DNA of 64,000 bases from Actinomycetota bacterium (GCA_018268675.1 JAFDWB010000016.1:1-64000), one strand, 5' to 3'; shown: positions 49,308 to 58,153, numbered from the stretch's first letter. Notes: generated by a model from the letters alone, not told the origin. Translations and numbers: made by a program.

Positions 49308-49673
49308 TCACGATTGGAGTCCGTCGGCGAGTTGATGAAGCAGCCACGGCCCTATCCAGTCCCGGAGCTCGTAGTGGACCCAGACACCTTCCCGGCTGCG
49401 GCTCACGATCCCCGCCGCGCGGAGGATCCCGAGTTGATGCGACACGCTCTGCTGGGTCACCGGCAGCAACGAGGTGAGTGCGCTGACGGTCGAGCGACCG
49501 TGGCGCTCGAGTGCGTCTATCAGACGTATCCGGGTCGGATCGGCCAGGATTCGGAGCATCTCGGCGAGATCGTCGACATTGTCGATTGCGCCTGCGCCCT
49601 CGGGCGGCTGAACCTCTCGATCCGCGACGGCAGAGCGCTGTTTGACGACGGTGGCCGGCATCTCTCTCTGCAC
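49308..49673 (-). CDS. ArsR-family transcriptional regulator
   Basis: 121 residues. The winged helix LAEMLRILADPTRIRLIDAL, STVSALTSLLPVTQQSVSHQ, LGILRAAGIVSRSREGVWVHY is a typical ArsR domain. It has no Cys/His metal site, so it may sense something else. GTG 49673 is the long start; ATG 49661 is a possible shorter one. It lies alone, 35 bp from the end of the ICE regulator gene and converging with it. Confidence 0.85.
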   Translation of the reverse strand: MQREMPATVVKQRSAVADREVQPPEGAGAIDNVDDLAEMLRILADPTRIRLIDALERHGRSTVSALTSLLPVTQQSVSHQLGILRAAGIVSRSREGVWVHYELRDWIGPWLLHQLADGLQS

Positions 49674-49762
49674 AGACAGAGTGAGAACGAGAAGAACTGG
49701 CCCCCCAAGTTAGAAACTCTCCTTGGATAGGCGAGTAAGTCAAGAATCAGCGGAGAAAGAGA

Positions 49763-49795
49763 GCCGCGCGGCTCCCTGATCGGGACCCGCGCGGC
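49763..49795 (-). terminator. rho-independent terminator of the surface-protein operon
   Basis: A 14-pair stem with one C-C mismatch (GCCGCGCGG-C-TCCC, loop TGATC, GGGA-C-CCGCGCGGC) is followed on the minus strand by TCTCTTTCTCC. It lies 26 bp downstream of the stop of the last operon gene. Confidence 0.8.
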
Positions 49796-49820
49796 CATTG
49801 CACCTACTCCGACTACGACT

Positions 49821-50711
49821 TCAGGAGAGTCGAAGTTCGACCCCGACCGGCAGGACATCGGGGTCGCCGGTACCGATCCGGCCAGAGTTGATCCGCCAGA
49901 GTTGGTGAACCTCGGCGGCGATCTGGGCGTTGGAGGCGCCTGCGGGGAGTGCCGCCGCCGCGATCAACCAAAGGCACTCGCCCGCGGCGACGAGGTGAGT
50001 CTTCCTGCCGACGAAGCTCCCCGGTCGATCGGATGCCGCGCCAGGGACCACGGCAGACGGGGACCCGAGTGGTTGCGGAGCGACAGGAGCGACCGGTTCG
50101 GGTTCGGGATCAACTGCGGCCGACGGAGCGGCCCGGGCGGTCGAGTGCGCGCTCTTCTTCGCCGAGGCCTGGTGCCGCGGCGCGGGCCCGACGATCGTTT
50201 CGTGCTGGACCACCGCTTCGGCGCTCGGCGGCGGAGTGCTCGGAGCGGGTTCGTAGGACGGTGGCGATTCTTCTACTCCGTAGGCCGGGGCTTCGACAGG
50301 GGGCGTCGTCGGAGTTTCGGACGTCGGAGGCGGCGCTTCTGCCGGTACTGGAGCCGCAGCTTCTGGCGGAAGGGGCACCGTCGGCGCCGTCGGCGAGGTT
50401 TCGACGCTTTCCGGTTCCGGTCCTTCGACTTCTGGCGCCGGGACTTCTTCTTCGACTTCGGATTCTTCCGGGCCGACGGATTCTTCCGACAGCGCGGTTT
50501 CTTCCCCGGAGGGTTGTTGCCCGACACCGATTTCCAGGCCGGGTAGGGCGCCCGGCGCCGAAGTCCCTTCACCTTCGGTGTCGTGTTCGTGCTTCGCCAA
50601 TGCGAGCGGCGGCGCCAGGCTGCCGAAGACGAGCAGAGACCCCAGGAGCGCGGCGGTCGCCCGGACAGTCCGCCTACGGCGGCCACCGGGCGCGAGGTTC
50701 GGTTTTCGCAT
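49821..50711 (-). CDS. secreted Pro-rich protein with C-terminal LysM-like domain
   Basis: 296 residues from ATG 50711 (AAGGAG site); ATG 50729 is an upstream option. After a signal peptide (ATAALLGSLLVFGSLAPPLALA) come about 170 residues of Pro/Glu/Thr-rich spacer. The C-terminal 60 residues are a LysM-like peptidoglycan-binding domain (THLVAAGECLWLIAAAALPA, IAAEVHQLWRINSGRIGTGD, LPVGVELRLS). Probably a cell-wall attached surface protein. Last gene of the operon led by the sigma factor. Confidence 0.78.
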   Translation of the reverse strand: MRKPNLAPGGRRRRTVRATAALLGSLLVFGSLAPPLALAKHEHDTEGEGTSAPGALPGLEIGVGQQPSGEETALSEESVGPEESEVEEEVPAPEVEGPEPESVETSPTAPTVPLPPEAAAPVPAEAPPPTSETPTTPPVEAPAYGVEESPPSYEPAPSTPPPSAEAVVQHETIVGPAPRHQASAKKSAHSTARAAPSAAVDPEPEPVAPVAPQPLGSPSAVVPGAASDRPGSFVGRKTHLVAAGECLWLIAAAALPAGASNAQIAAEVHQLWRINSGRIGTGDPDVLPVGVELRLS

Positions 50712-50731
50712 CTCGGACTCCTTCTCCATTT

Positions 50732-51337
50732 TCAGTTCCTCGGATCTACGACACAGCGGTAGGAGTGGGGATCGGCGGCGTTGTCAGGCGTCAGCGCGAC
50801 CCCACCGGTCGGCGTGGTGACGAGAAGCGCTTCGACCTGGCCCGGCGACGCGGCGGAGGGATACACCTGACTCGTCAGCTCGCCTCCCGCGGACAGCCCG
50901 ATCTCGGAGTGCGTCAGCGCTGCCGCGAGCTCTGCGTAGGTCGGGAGCCGCCTCCCCGGACCTCCAGGTTGGCTTTCGATCGCGGCGCATTCGTGGAGAG
51001 CGGCGCTGAAGTAGGCAGGAGCGTGCGCTTGGGTTTCGATACAGGTGTCGGAAACGGCGAGCGTCCCTTCGGGGCAGCGGATGAAGAGCGCTTCTGCCGT
51101 GACTCCGTTCAGATGCTCAGCCTCCACCGCCTGCGGGACCTTCGAAAGAGTGCTCTCCCTGATGGCACTGCCGGTCACCGAGTTCTTGTGGAAGTTCCGG
51201 GCGGTCAGGGAGTGTGCTTGCAGATCCTTCCCCGTCAGCTTCGCCGCTGCATATGAGGTGCCGCCGATGGCGACGAAAACTGCGATCGTCGCCATCACGT
51301 TTGCGTAGGAGAGGTGACGGCGTAGTCGATCCTTCAT
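50732..51337 (-). CDS. surface protein with YANVMATIAVF leader
   Basis: 201 residues. The N-terminal helix (LSYANVMATIAVFVAIGGTS) followed by YAAAKLTGKDLQAHSLTARN is a leader type I associate with Thermoleophilia surface proteins. The C-terminal 120 residues contain four Cys and a strand-rich domain (GRRLPTYAELAAALTHSEIG, VALTPDNAADPHSYRC). Function unknown. 20 bp from its downstream neighbour on the same transcript. Confidence 0.75.
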   Translation of the reverse strand: MKDRLRRHLSYANVMATIAVFVAIGGTSYAAAKLTGKDLQAHSLTARNFHKNSVTGSAIRESTLSKVPQAVEAEHLNGVTAEALFIRCPEGTLAVSDTCIETQAHAPAYFSAALHECAAIESQPGGPGRRLPTYAELAAALTHSEIGLSAGGELTSQVYPSAASPGQVEALLVTTPTGGVALTPDNAADPHSYRCVVDPRN

Positions 51338-51362
51338 TTGCGATCTCCTTTTTCTGCTTGGT

Positions 51363-53645
51363 TCAGGCCGTCGGACATGGTCTACCTCTTACGGTGACGC
51401 CGATCACGTGGCTCTGGCCTGGCTCGAGGGGGAACCCTCCCTCTCCCGGAAGCCGCGCCCGGAACTTGTATTCCTCCCTGCCGCAGGTCCGTTTGAAGGG
51501 ATATTCGATGCTCCATTGGCCTTCCGGGTCGGTTCGGATCGTGCGGAAGGTCGACCATTCGTGGGTGAGCCGGACCTGTAGCTCGACCAGCTTCCCAGCC
51601 GCCGGTAGAGGTCTCCCCTGCACTTCTCCGCTGAACGTGACCGAGCCGCCGTTGAGGACGTGCTTCGGGGTGACCTTGACCGTGCTGGCGGAGTGGACGA
51701 GGACTTCCGCGCTCCCTTCGGCGGGGAGGCTGGTCGCGGTCCCCGAGTAGACGAAGCGGAGGTGTCGCGAGGATTCCGGAGTGACTTCGTAGGCAAAGCC
51801 GCCGTCGGACCCGGTGGTGAGCGTCGCGACCTGGGTTTCGCCCTGCTCTTCGGGGATGGCCTGCCAGACCGCGATCGAGGCGCCTGCCATCGGATTGCCT
51901 GATTTGTCGAGCAGGTGACCGGAGAATTGAGCCTTCGAACCGAATTCGATCGTCGCCTGCGAGCCGGTTTCGCTTACTTCGTGCTTCTTGACGCGCCTCT
52001 TGCCGTGGCGGTGGACGACCTTGGTCACCACATGGTGGGCGAGGACGCCGGCGTCGACCGTCGTCGGCACCCGCAGGGGCAGGTTTATCTTCATCGGCTG
52101 GCCGTCGATCCGATTTTCCGAGCTGGCCTGGTTCCCGGCGTGGTCGGTGGCGGTGGCTCGCAGCTGGTATTCACCGGCGGGCAGGCTCGCATCGTCGATG
52201 CGGGTGACCAGTTCGTCACCTTCGAGCGAGCTGGTCAATGGTTGCCAGACACCGGAACCGACCCGGCTCATCTCCATTTCCCCGCCTTGGATGCCGGAGA
52301 GCTTGTCGGCGAGATGCACCGCGATCCGCGTCGGGTCCTGGGCGGCGATCGGCTCGAATCCGACTTCGGGCGGTTCAGGATCGAAGCGCAACCGCGCCGG
52401 CACCGAAGCGTTCTGCGGCTGGGTGTTCCCGGCCGCGTCCCGGCGCCACATCTGCACTTCCCATTCCCCGGGACCGGGGACCCCGAGGCCGCCGATCGCC
52501 GCCACCGAGGGCCCGTTCGCGGTGCCCGTGAGGCATTCCTGCGTACCCACGCGGCAGACCCGCCAGTGCGCGGCGACGATCGGGGCCCGGTCGCCTTCGT
52601 CGGGATTGACCCAGCCGACTGCGAATGCGTCGTGGTTCCGCCACGCTTCCCCGCCTTCGACGGCGACCGGCACCGCACCAGGCGGGGTGTTGTCGATCCG
52701 CACCGTCACCGGGTTGGATTCAGCCTGGTTGCCGGCTGCGTCGGTCGCAAGCAATTGGAGTTGCTGGGTGCCTTCGCCGAGCTTGGTGGTGTCGACGTTG
52801 ATGGAGCCCGAACCGCTCGGACAGGGAACGCGCTGGGTGTAATCGCAGGTGTTTTCACTTACCCCAGCCGAGGCGCCGCCGACCGATCCTTGGACGCTCT
52901 TAATGCCCGTGTTGTCGGAGGCTTCGTACCCGACGCCCTGGGTGCCTGCGGTCCATTCGCCGCCGAGAAATCCTCCGCCGCCTGCCACCGAGATCGACGG
53001 CGCGGTGTCGTCGACGACCGTCGCTTCCGAAGTGAAGGTCTCGAGATAGTTCTGCCCTTTACCGGAGCAGTATTCGGCCTTCGGGGCACCCATGCACACG
53101 ACGCGCTGGACCAACTTCGTCGCCCCTCCCAGTTCGTAGAGGGTCGGCCGCGGCCAGCTCGCCCCCTGAGCTGCCTTCGCGGTCTTCGGGCACTTCTGGT
53201 TCGCCATGACGTTACGGATCGCATCCGAGCCGCCGTCGGGTCGGACGGCGTAGAGCTGCAACGCATACCGGCAGTCGCGCCGATGAGCCTCGCCCGACCA
53301 CTTGAGGTTCGAGAAGGTCGTTCCCGGCGGCGCTTCGAGGACGAAGGCGGACTGTGAGCCGACCGCGACATGCCCTTCCCGAGGGACATTCGCCGTGACG
53401 AGGCCACGGAGTCCTGGCCCAAGCGGGTTGCAGGCGCGCCGCCACTTCATCCCCCTGGTGGCGAAGTTTTCGAACGCCCCCGAGGAGAATTCGCCGTTGG
53501 CCTGGCAGGAGGAGATGGTGAATTCTCCGGCCAGGGCCGGCGAGGGCGAGATCGCGCCGAAGGCGGCCGGGACGAGCGCGACCAGGACGACGGCGATCGA
53601 CGACGCAAGTCTGCGGGAGCGGACATTGTGGCTGTGGAACTGCAT
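51363..53645 (-). CDS. large secreted immunoglobulin-like surface protein
   Basis: 760 residues. A signal peptide (SIAVVLVALVPAAFGAISPSPALA) leads to a beta-rich N-terminal region with paired Cys and several Ig/Big-like modules that carry the ATDAAGNQA and ATDHAGNQA signatures (about residues 300 and 500). Two C-terminal carboxypeptidase-regulatory-like or Big_1 modules follow (QFSGHLLDKSGNPMAGASIA, VTFSGEVQGRPLPAAGKLVE). No catalytic site seen; adhesion or stalk role likely. 3 bp downstream of the sigma-factor gene. Confidence 0.78.
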   Translation of the reverse strand: MQFHSHNVRSRRLASSIAVVLVALVPAAFGAISPSPALAGEFTISSCQANGEFSSGAFENFATRGMKWRRACNPLGPGLRGLVTANVPREGHVAVGSQSAFVLEAPPGTTFSNLKWSGEAHRRDCRYALQLYAVRPDGGSDAIRNVMANQKCPKTAKAAQGASWPRPTLYELGGATKLVQRVVCMGAPKAEYCSGKGQNYLETFTSEATVVDDTAPSISVAGGGGFLGGEWTAGTQGVGYEASDNTGIKSVQGSVGGASAGVSENTCDYTQRVPCPSGSGSINVDTTKLGEGTQQLQLLATDAAGNQAESNPVTVRIDNTPPGAVPVAVEGGEAWRNHDAFAVGWVNPDEGDRAPIVAAHWRVCRVGTQECLTGTANGPSVAAIGGLGVPGPGEWEVQMWRRDAAGNTQPQNASVPARLRFDPEPPEVGFEPIAAQDPTRIAVHLADKLSGIQGGEMEMSRVGSGVWQPLTSSLEGDELVTRIDDASLPAGEYQLRATATDHAGNQASSENRIDGQPMKINLPLRVPTTVDAGVLAHHVVTKVVHRHGKRRVKKHEVSETGSQATIEFGSKAQFSGHLLDKSGNPMAGASIAVWQAIPEEQGETQVATLTTGSDGGFAYEVTPESSRHLRFVYSGTATSLPAEGSAEVLVHSASTVKVTPKHVLNGGSVTFSGEVQGRPLPAAGKLVELQVRLTHEWSTFRTIRTDPEGQWSIEYPFKRTCGREEYKFRARLPGEGGFPLEPGQSHVIGVTVRGRPCPTA

Positions 53646-53648
53646 CTC

Positions 53649-55121
53649 TCAGGGACCTCCAAATTGCGTTGCTTCGTTCTTCGGCACCGGGGCGGGCTTG
53701 GCCGCCGCCGACGATTCCGATCCGGATGAGGAAGTGGACGGGGACGACGAGGAGCTGGACGACGACGAGCTCGAGGAGGATTCGACCGCCGGGTATTCCG
53801 GTGAGGCGGGTTCGAAGCTCTGTTCCGCCGGCGGCGGGGAGGCTTCTTCGACGACGACTTCTTCGGGTTCGCTGACCGCCGGTTCGACTGCGGGCTGTTC
53901 GTGTTCCTTCGGCGACGATTCGTCGCGAGGCTGAGTTTCCGGGGGCGTCGACGTCGATGGTTGCGATTCGGTGGCTTCTTCCGTGCCGTAGACGGGGCCG
54001 ACGACCGATTCTTCGGCAGGTTCTTCGGCCGCCGGAGGAGCCGCTGCTTCTTCGGCCTTCGGCGGCGTCGGTTCCTTCGCAGCTTCTTCGGAGGTGCCCG
54101 AGATGAGTTCCTTCGCCGCCCCGAGGGGGTCGACGCCCGGCTGCGAGCAGATGGTCGCCGCCCCGCCCCCGATGGCGAGACAGCCGGCGACGACCGCCGC
54201 CACCGTGCCGGGACGCGTCCCGATCAGGGGCGTCGGATCCGGGGTCCGGCCGTACGTCGCCAAGGTCGCCTGCTGCTTTATCTGCGAACCGCCGCCGAGG
54301 ACGTGTCGCTTCGCCGAGCCGACGGCTTCGCCCACCCGGCCCACCGCCCGCCCCAGCAGACCCGGGCGTGCGACTTCGATGGCGACCGGAGGAAGCACCG
54401 CCGGCACCTTTTCCTTCCAGGCGACGAGCTCCTCGGAGAAGGTCGAGCAGCGACCGCAGTGCTGGAGATGAAGACGGGCCCGGACCTCCTCCCCGGCCAC
54501 GGCAAGCCCACAGGTCAGTCGCAACACCAGCGACTCGCCCTCTGCACAACCTCCGCCGGTCCGGCTGGTCAGGACCTCGCGGGCGCTCCGCATCACCTCC
54601 TCGAGGGCCTTCTTCACGGCGCGGTCACTGAGACCGAGCTGTTCCGCGATCTCCGGCCGCTTCCGCCCTGCGGCCCAGAGCGCGAAGACTCTCCGGCGCG
54701 AATCCGAGAGCTTCGATGACACCTCCTCCACGAGGATCTCGAGCTCGGTCTGCTCCTCGATCTCCATCAGCTCGGCGACCGGACCGGGTTGATCGGATGC
54801 CTCGCCTTCGAAAAGGGAGCCGGTCGGATCCGCTGCGATCGTCCTCGTCTGGCCTTCGAGCTCGTGCACCATCTCCCGGTAGGCGGCCGTCCGAAGCCAG
54901 GCGTACGCGCGAGCCGGCTCGGTGAATCCGGCGGCGTCGGCGTCGCCGAGGAATCTCTGACATGCCGTCTGCACCGCATCCTCGACCTCGTCTGCCGGGC
55001 GTCTCGGAAAGCGCTCCGCGAGTTGCCGCCTGAGCCTCTGCCCCCGCTGACGACCCGGTCCGAACTGCTCGAGCAGGAGTGCGGGCCGACGCAGGTCCGA
55101 CGCGTGACTGTGAGAGGTCAT
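53649..55121 (-). CDS. ECF sigma factor fused to zinc-finger, transmembrane and extracellular tail
   Basis: 490 residues from ATG 55121 (GGAGGGG site). Residues about 30-90 look like sigma region 2 (PADEVEDAVQTACQRFLGDA), and about 135-190 are region 4 (SDSRRRVFALWAAGRKRPEI, LGLSDRAVKKALEEVMRSAR). A CHCC/anti-sigma-like zinc motif follows (RARLHLQHCGRCSTFSEEL), then a transmembrane helix (about 305-325, GTVAAVVAGCLAIGGGAATI). A 165-residue Glu/Pro/Ser tail includes a run of Ser and would be outside the cell. So sigma factor and membrane anchor are one chain. It heads the operon of three surface proteins, probably its own targets. Confidence 0.82.
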   Translation of the reverse strand: MTSHSHASDLRRPALLLEQFGPGRQRGQRLRRQLAERFPRRPADEVEDAVQTACQRFLGDADAAGFTEPARAYAWLRTAAYREMVHELEGQTRTIAADPTGSLFEGEASDQPGPVAELMEIEEQTELEILVEEVSSKLSDSRRRVFALWAAGRKRPEIAEQLGLSDRAVKKALEEVMRSAREVLTSRTGGGCAEGESLVLRLTCGLAVAGEEVRARLHLQHCGRCSTFSEELVAWKEKVPAVLPPVAIEVARPGLLGRAVGRVGEAVGSAKRHVLGGGSQIKQQATLATYGRTPDPTPLIGTRPGTVAAVVAGCLAIGGGAATICSQPGVDPLGAAKELISGTSEEAAKEPTPPKAEEAAAPPAAEEPAEESVVGPVYGTEEATESQPSTSTPPETQPRDESSPKEHEQPAVEPAVSEPEEVVVEEASPPPAEQSFEPASPEYPAVESSSSSSSSSSSSSPSTSSSGSESSAAAKPAPVPKNEATQFGGP

Positions 55122-55390
55122 CACCCCTCCAGAGCGGCGAGGTCCAAAAGTGGCCCCCCTCGTTGACAACCCGAGTCTTCGCAACTTCCTTCTCCTTGAA
55201 GGACGGCCTCCCATGCCGCCTCAGCAGTCAACGATTTCCCACATATGGGAGATTGCAAACCGTTCTGCCGAACCAAGAACGATTGAGAAAACCTGAGTTT
55301 GGGCCTCCAGGACACAAGCCGCTCCCGCATGTCGTCGTTGCGCCTCAGACGAGAGAGGGCGCCCGATAAAGCGTCTTGACGACAGACGCC
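55122..55390. promoter_or_regulatory. upstream region of the sigma operon with near-palindrome
   Basis: No gene is seen. TCCCACATATGGGA at 55237-55250 is symmetric at 12 of 14 positions and may be an operator or activator site. A clear sigma-type -35/-10 pair is not obvious, as expected if an ECF sigma factor drives its own operon. Confidence 0.35.
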
Positions 55391-55588
55391 TCAGCCGGCG
55401 ACGCCGGGCAGCGACGGATCCGCTTTCCCTGCAGTTTCGTAGCAGCGCTCGTGGGAGCGACGGACGCCTACCTCGTTGCGGTGAGGTGTCCCTTCGGTCA
55501 CCACCGTTGCCAGACCGTCGCGCACGACCACAACGGGCCGGAAATATTGGCCGACATGACCGCATCCGGCGCAGCGCATCCCGCTCAT
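55391..55588 (-). CDS. small zinc-ribbon-like protein
   Basis: 65 residues. MSGMRCAGCGHVGQYFRPVV at the N-terminus (CxxC) and RRSHERCYETAGKAD later, giving a possible C-C-H-C metal site. The ATG overlaps the stop of the preceding gene by 4 bp, so the two are co-translated. No family name can be given. Confidence 0.5.
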   Translation of the reverse strand: MSGMRCAGCGHVGQYFRPVVVVRDGLATVVTEGTPHRNEVGVRRSHERCYETAGKADPSLPGVAG

Positions 55589-55812
55589 CCTCTGACCAGC
55601 TCGTCGTAGTGGACCGCGGCACGGGTAGGAGTGACGGTCCCGTCCCCGGCACCGATGAGCAGTCCGGCCCTCGCCAGCCACTTGACGACATCTCCGTCCT
55701 CCGCCTCGACCCGTAGCGCCGTCGGTCGGCTGGCGATGGCGGCGTCGAGAAGCGCGAGTTTGTCCTTGGCCGAGGACACGAACATATGTTCGCAAACGTC
55801 AGCCCGCGCCAC
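55585..55812 (-). CDS. small winged-helix-like protein under a LexA-type box
   Basis: 75 residues from GTG 55812; ATG 55785 and GTG 55779 are later in-frame options. The region KDKLALLDAAIASRPTALRV, then DGDVVKWLARAGLLIGAGDG, then TPTRAAVHYDELVRG is compatible with a degenerate winged helix. It is coupled to the zinc-ribbon gene. A perfect LexA-type palindrome overlaps its 5' end, so a later start is likely if the site is an operator. Confidence 0.48.
   Translation of the reverse strand: MARADVCEHMFVSSAKDKLALLDAAIASRPTALRVEAEDGDVVKWLARAGLLIGAGDGTVTPTRAAVHYDELVRG
55779..55792. promoter_or_regulatory. LexA/SOS-box candidate
   Basis: CGAACATATGTTCG is a perfect 14-bp palindrome that fits the Gram-positive/actinobacterial LexA consensus CGAACrnryGTTyG at every position. 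It overlaps the beginning of the two small minus-strand genes, suggesting DNA-damage control of them. Confidence 0.6.
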
Positions 55813-55900
55813 AAGCGCGTCGGCTTTTATGGCGCGAGCCGAAGTGGCTCGGAATTGGGCTCATCCAAAGTCTCTTCTTTTCAGGAGCTCGGCAGCGACG

Positions 55901-56677
55901 TCATGAGCCGGTCCACCGCGGCTCTCGCTTATCTGCGAAAGCCTGCGCGCCCTCCTTCGCGTCCCTTGAAGCGAAGACGGGATCCGCCACAGCTTCCTGA
56001 AAGGACCAGAACTCCGCATCGGCTAGGTCGTGCTGGCGGTCGAGGATCCGCTTGGTGGCAAGAACTGCCAAGGGCGCGGCCCTTCCGATCGACTGTGCCA
56101 GGCCCATCGCCGCGTCTGCGGCCATCCCGTCCTCTACGACCTCCTCGACAAGACCGATCCGCTGTCCATCAGCGGCGGAAATCAGGTCCCCGCTTAGGGC
56201 CAGCCGCTTGGTGAGACCCGGGCCGATGCGATCTGGCAGGCGACGCAGCGCTCCGCCGATCGCGACCAAGGAGCGCTGTACCTCCGGCACTCCAAATTTC
56301 GCCGAACGTCCGGAGACAATGAAGTCGCAGGCCAGAGCCAGCTCCAGCCCACCCGCTACGGCGAAACCCTCGATCGCGGCGATCACAGGCTTCGTCGCCA
56401 TCGGCTCGGTAAGTACGCGTTTAAGGCCGGGACCATCAGCACCGCCCTCCCATACCGGCTCTCCGTCACCGAAGGCCTTCAGGTCCATCCCCGCACAGAA
56501 GCCCGGACCCGCGCCCGTGAGTACCGCTGTTCGTAGCGTCGGATCAGCGTCGAGGCGCTCGAGCGAGTCGCAGAGCCCACTCACCAGCTCAAGGTTCAAT
56601 GCATTTCGAGCCTCTGGACGATTCAGGGTCACGAGGAGCACCGCCCCGCGTACCTCGGTCGCGATTGCTTTGGACAT
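55901..56677 (-). CDS. enoyl-CoA hydratase/isomerase (crotonase) family protein
   Basis: 258 residues. Crotonase landmarks: VTLNRPEARNALNLELVSGL, the oxyanion-hole segment GFCAGMDLKAFGD, KPVIAAIEGFAVAGGLELAL and ACDFIVSGRSAKFGVPEVQR (Glu position present). It hydrates or isomerises enoyl-CoA in beta-oxidation-like breakdown. Divergent from the SDR gene across 99 bp containing a palindrome. Last gene on this strand before the small SOS-box genes. Confidence 0.92.
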   Translation of the reverse strand: MSKAIATEVRGAVLLVTLNRPEARNALNLELVSGLCDSLERLDADPTLRTAVLTGAGPGFCAGMDLKAFGDGEPVWEGGADGPGLKRVLTEPMATKPVIAAIEGFAVAGGLELALACDFIVSGRSAKFGVPEVQRSLVAIGGALRRLPDRIGPGLTKRLALSGDLISAADGQRIGLVEEVVEDGMAADAAMGLAQSIGRAAPLAVLATKRILDRQHDLADAEFWSFQEAVADPVFASRDAKEGAQAFADKREPRWTGS

Positions 56678-56712
56678 GAGTCGAGAGCCTCCAGTTCGCT
56701 GAACAATACTTC

Positions 56713-56730
56713 AGTACGTTATATAGTACT
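56713..56730. promoter_or_regulatory. operator candidate between enoyl-CoA hydratase and SDR genes
   Basis: AGTAC (56713-56717) and GTACT (56726-56730) flank GTTATATA, inside an A/T-rich stretch serving both divergent genes. GTAC half-sites also occur in the other palindromes of this cluster. Confidence 0.4.
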
Positions 56731-56776
56731 ATCGAGAGGTTACTTCCCAGAGCAGAGTTCGCGAGACAGGAGAGCG

Positions 56777-57541
56777 ATGAACGTCCATGGAGCTACAGCC
56801 ATCGTCTTCGGTGGTGCGTCCGGCCTCGGCGAAGCGACGGCTCGCCACCTGGCGGCCAGCGGTGCAGAGGTGGTGATTGCCGATCTGGACGGAGAGCGTG
56901 CTGAGATGGTCGCGGAGGGGTTCGGCGCGCGCGCAGTTCAGTGCGATGTCACTGACACCGAGGCAGTCGGCGTTGCGGTGGACGACTGTGGGCGATCGGC
57001 CGAGCACGGACTGCGTATCGCCGTCATCTGTGCTGGCTTGGCCACCCCAGCGAAGCTCGTCGGCCGAGAAGGGCCGACCCCGCTCGAGCGGTTTAGCAAG
57101 GTGATCGAGGTTAATCTCCTCGGTACGATCAACGTGCTTCGTCTCGCCGCTGCCGCGATGATCGAGAACGCGCCTGACGACAGCGGCGAGCGCGGCGTCT
57201 GCGTCAACACCGCCTCGATCGCCGCCTTCGACGGCCAGATAGGTCAGGTCGCCTATGCGGCCTCGAAGGCGGGGATCGCTGGACTGACGCTGCCGGTCGC
57301 CCGCGAGCTCGCCGGCAGTGGAGTGCGGGTGATGACGATCGCGCCGGGCGTGTTCGATACGCCGATGCTCGCGGGCCTCCCGGACTCCGCACGCGCGGCG
57401 CTCGGAAGCGTCACGCCGTTTCCGTCGCGCCTCGGTAAGGGACAGGAGTACGCCGATCTGGTCGAGCACATCGTGGCCAACCCGATGCTGAACGGTGAGG
57501 TGATCCGGCTCGATGGCGCTCTTCGCCTGGCGCCGAAGTGA
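56777..57541 (+). CDS. short-chain dehydrogenase (3-hydroxyacyl-CoA dehydrogenase type 2-like)
   Basis: 254 residues. N-terminal cofactor motif VFGGASGLGEATARHLAASG and ADLDGERAEM (Asp suggests NAD). Catalytic Ser in NTASIAAFDGQ, YxxxK in YAASKAGIAGL, and APGVFDTPML as in HSD17B10-type enzymes that oxidise 3-hydroxy-2-methylacyl-CoA. With hydratase, thiolase and acyl-CoA dehydrogenase nearby, a beta-oxidation step is likely. Start ATG has a GGAGAGCG site. Confidence 0.9.
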   Translation: MNVHGATAIVFGGASGLGEATARHLAASGAEVVIADLDGERAEMVAEGFGARAVQCDVTDTEAVGVAVDDCGRSAEHGLRIAVICAGLATPAKLVGREGPTPLERFSKVIEVNLLGTINVLRLAAAAMIENAPDDSGERGVCVNTASIAAFDGQIGQVAYAASKAGIAGLTLPVARELAGSGVRVMTIAPGVFDTPMLAGLPDSARAALGSVTPFPSRLGKGQEYADLVEHIVANPMLNGEVIRLDGALRLAPK

Positions 57542-57571
57542 CCGCGCCGCCGATCTCCCGTCGACTTCAGG

Positions 57572-58153
57572 TCAGGATGCGTCGGTCCGGATGCCCCTGA
57601 GAATCAATTCCGCGAGCTCATCGTAGGCCTCTGCGGCACTGAGTCCGGTTGCCGCCAGCACGTGCCCTTTGTGGATGCGCCGCATCGTGGCCGTGACGGT
57701 ATCCGCGACAAACGCCGCATGGACATGACGAAAATGCCCGCTCGACACCCCTTCGTCGATCAGCCCGGCGACGCGTTCCGACGCCACTTGAGTGTTCCGG
57801 TCATACACCCTTGCGGCTGGCGGCAGCGCTGCCAGATCAGCGACGAATGCGGCCGAGGCCGGCCGTAGTGCGTCCGCGACAGCCCGAAGGTAGGCGACGA
57901 TCCGTTCCGGCGGGTCGCCGCCTTCGGCCCGACGCTCCACCTCCTCGGCCGAACGCTGGAAAAAGTGCTTGACGGCGTTAACGGTCACCTGCTCCTTGCT
58001 TCCCCCGAGCGCGTAGAGCGTCGTCTTGGAGCAGTGAAGCCGTGAAGCCAGGTCGTCGAGGGTGAACTGCAGAAATCCTTCGGCGAGGATCAGATCGACG
58101 AGGTCATCGAGTAGCTGGGCCTGCCTGTTGGTGGCTACAGGGACCATCTGCAC
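57572..58153 (-). CDS. TetR-family regulator of the acyl-CoA cluster
   Basis: 193 residues from GTG 58153 (ATG 58147 is two codons later). The N-terminal HTH is FTLDDLASRLHCSKTTLYAL, and the C-terminal ligand-binding part is all-helical (FVADTVTATMRRIHKGHVL). It is divergent from thiolase with 56 bp between. It probably represses the cluster and responds to an acyl-CoA. Inverted repeats with TACCGA/TCGGTA or GTAC half-sites at several promoters here are candidate operators. Confidence 0.88.
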   Translation of the reverse strand: MQMVPVATNRQAQLLDDLVDLILAEGFLQFTLDDLASRLHCSKTTLYALGGSKEQVTVNAVKHFFQRSAEEVERRAEGGDPPERIVAYLRAVADALRPASAAFVADLAALPPAARVYDRNTQVASERVAGLIDEGVSSGHFRHVHAAFVADTVTATMRRIHKGHVLAATGLSAAEAYDELAELILRGIRTDAS

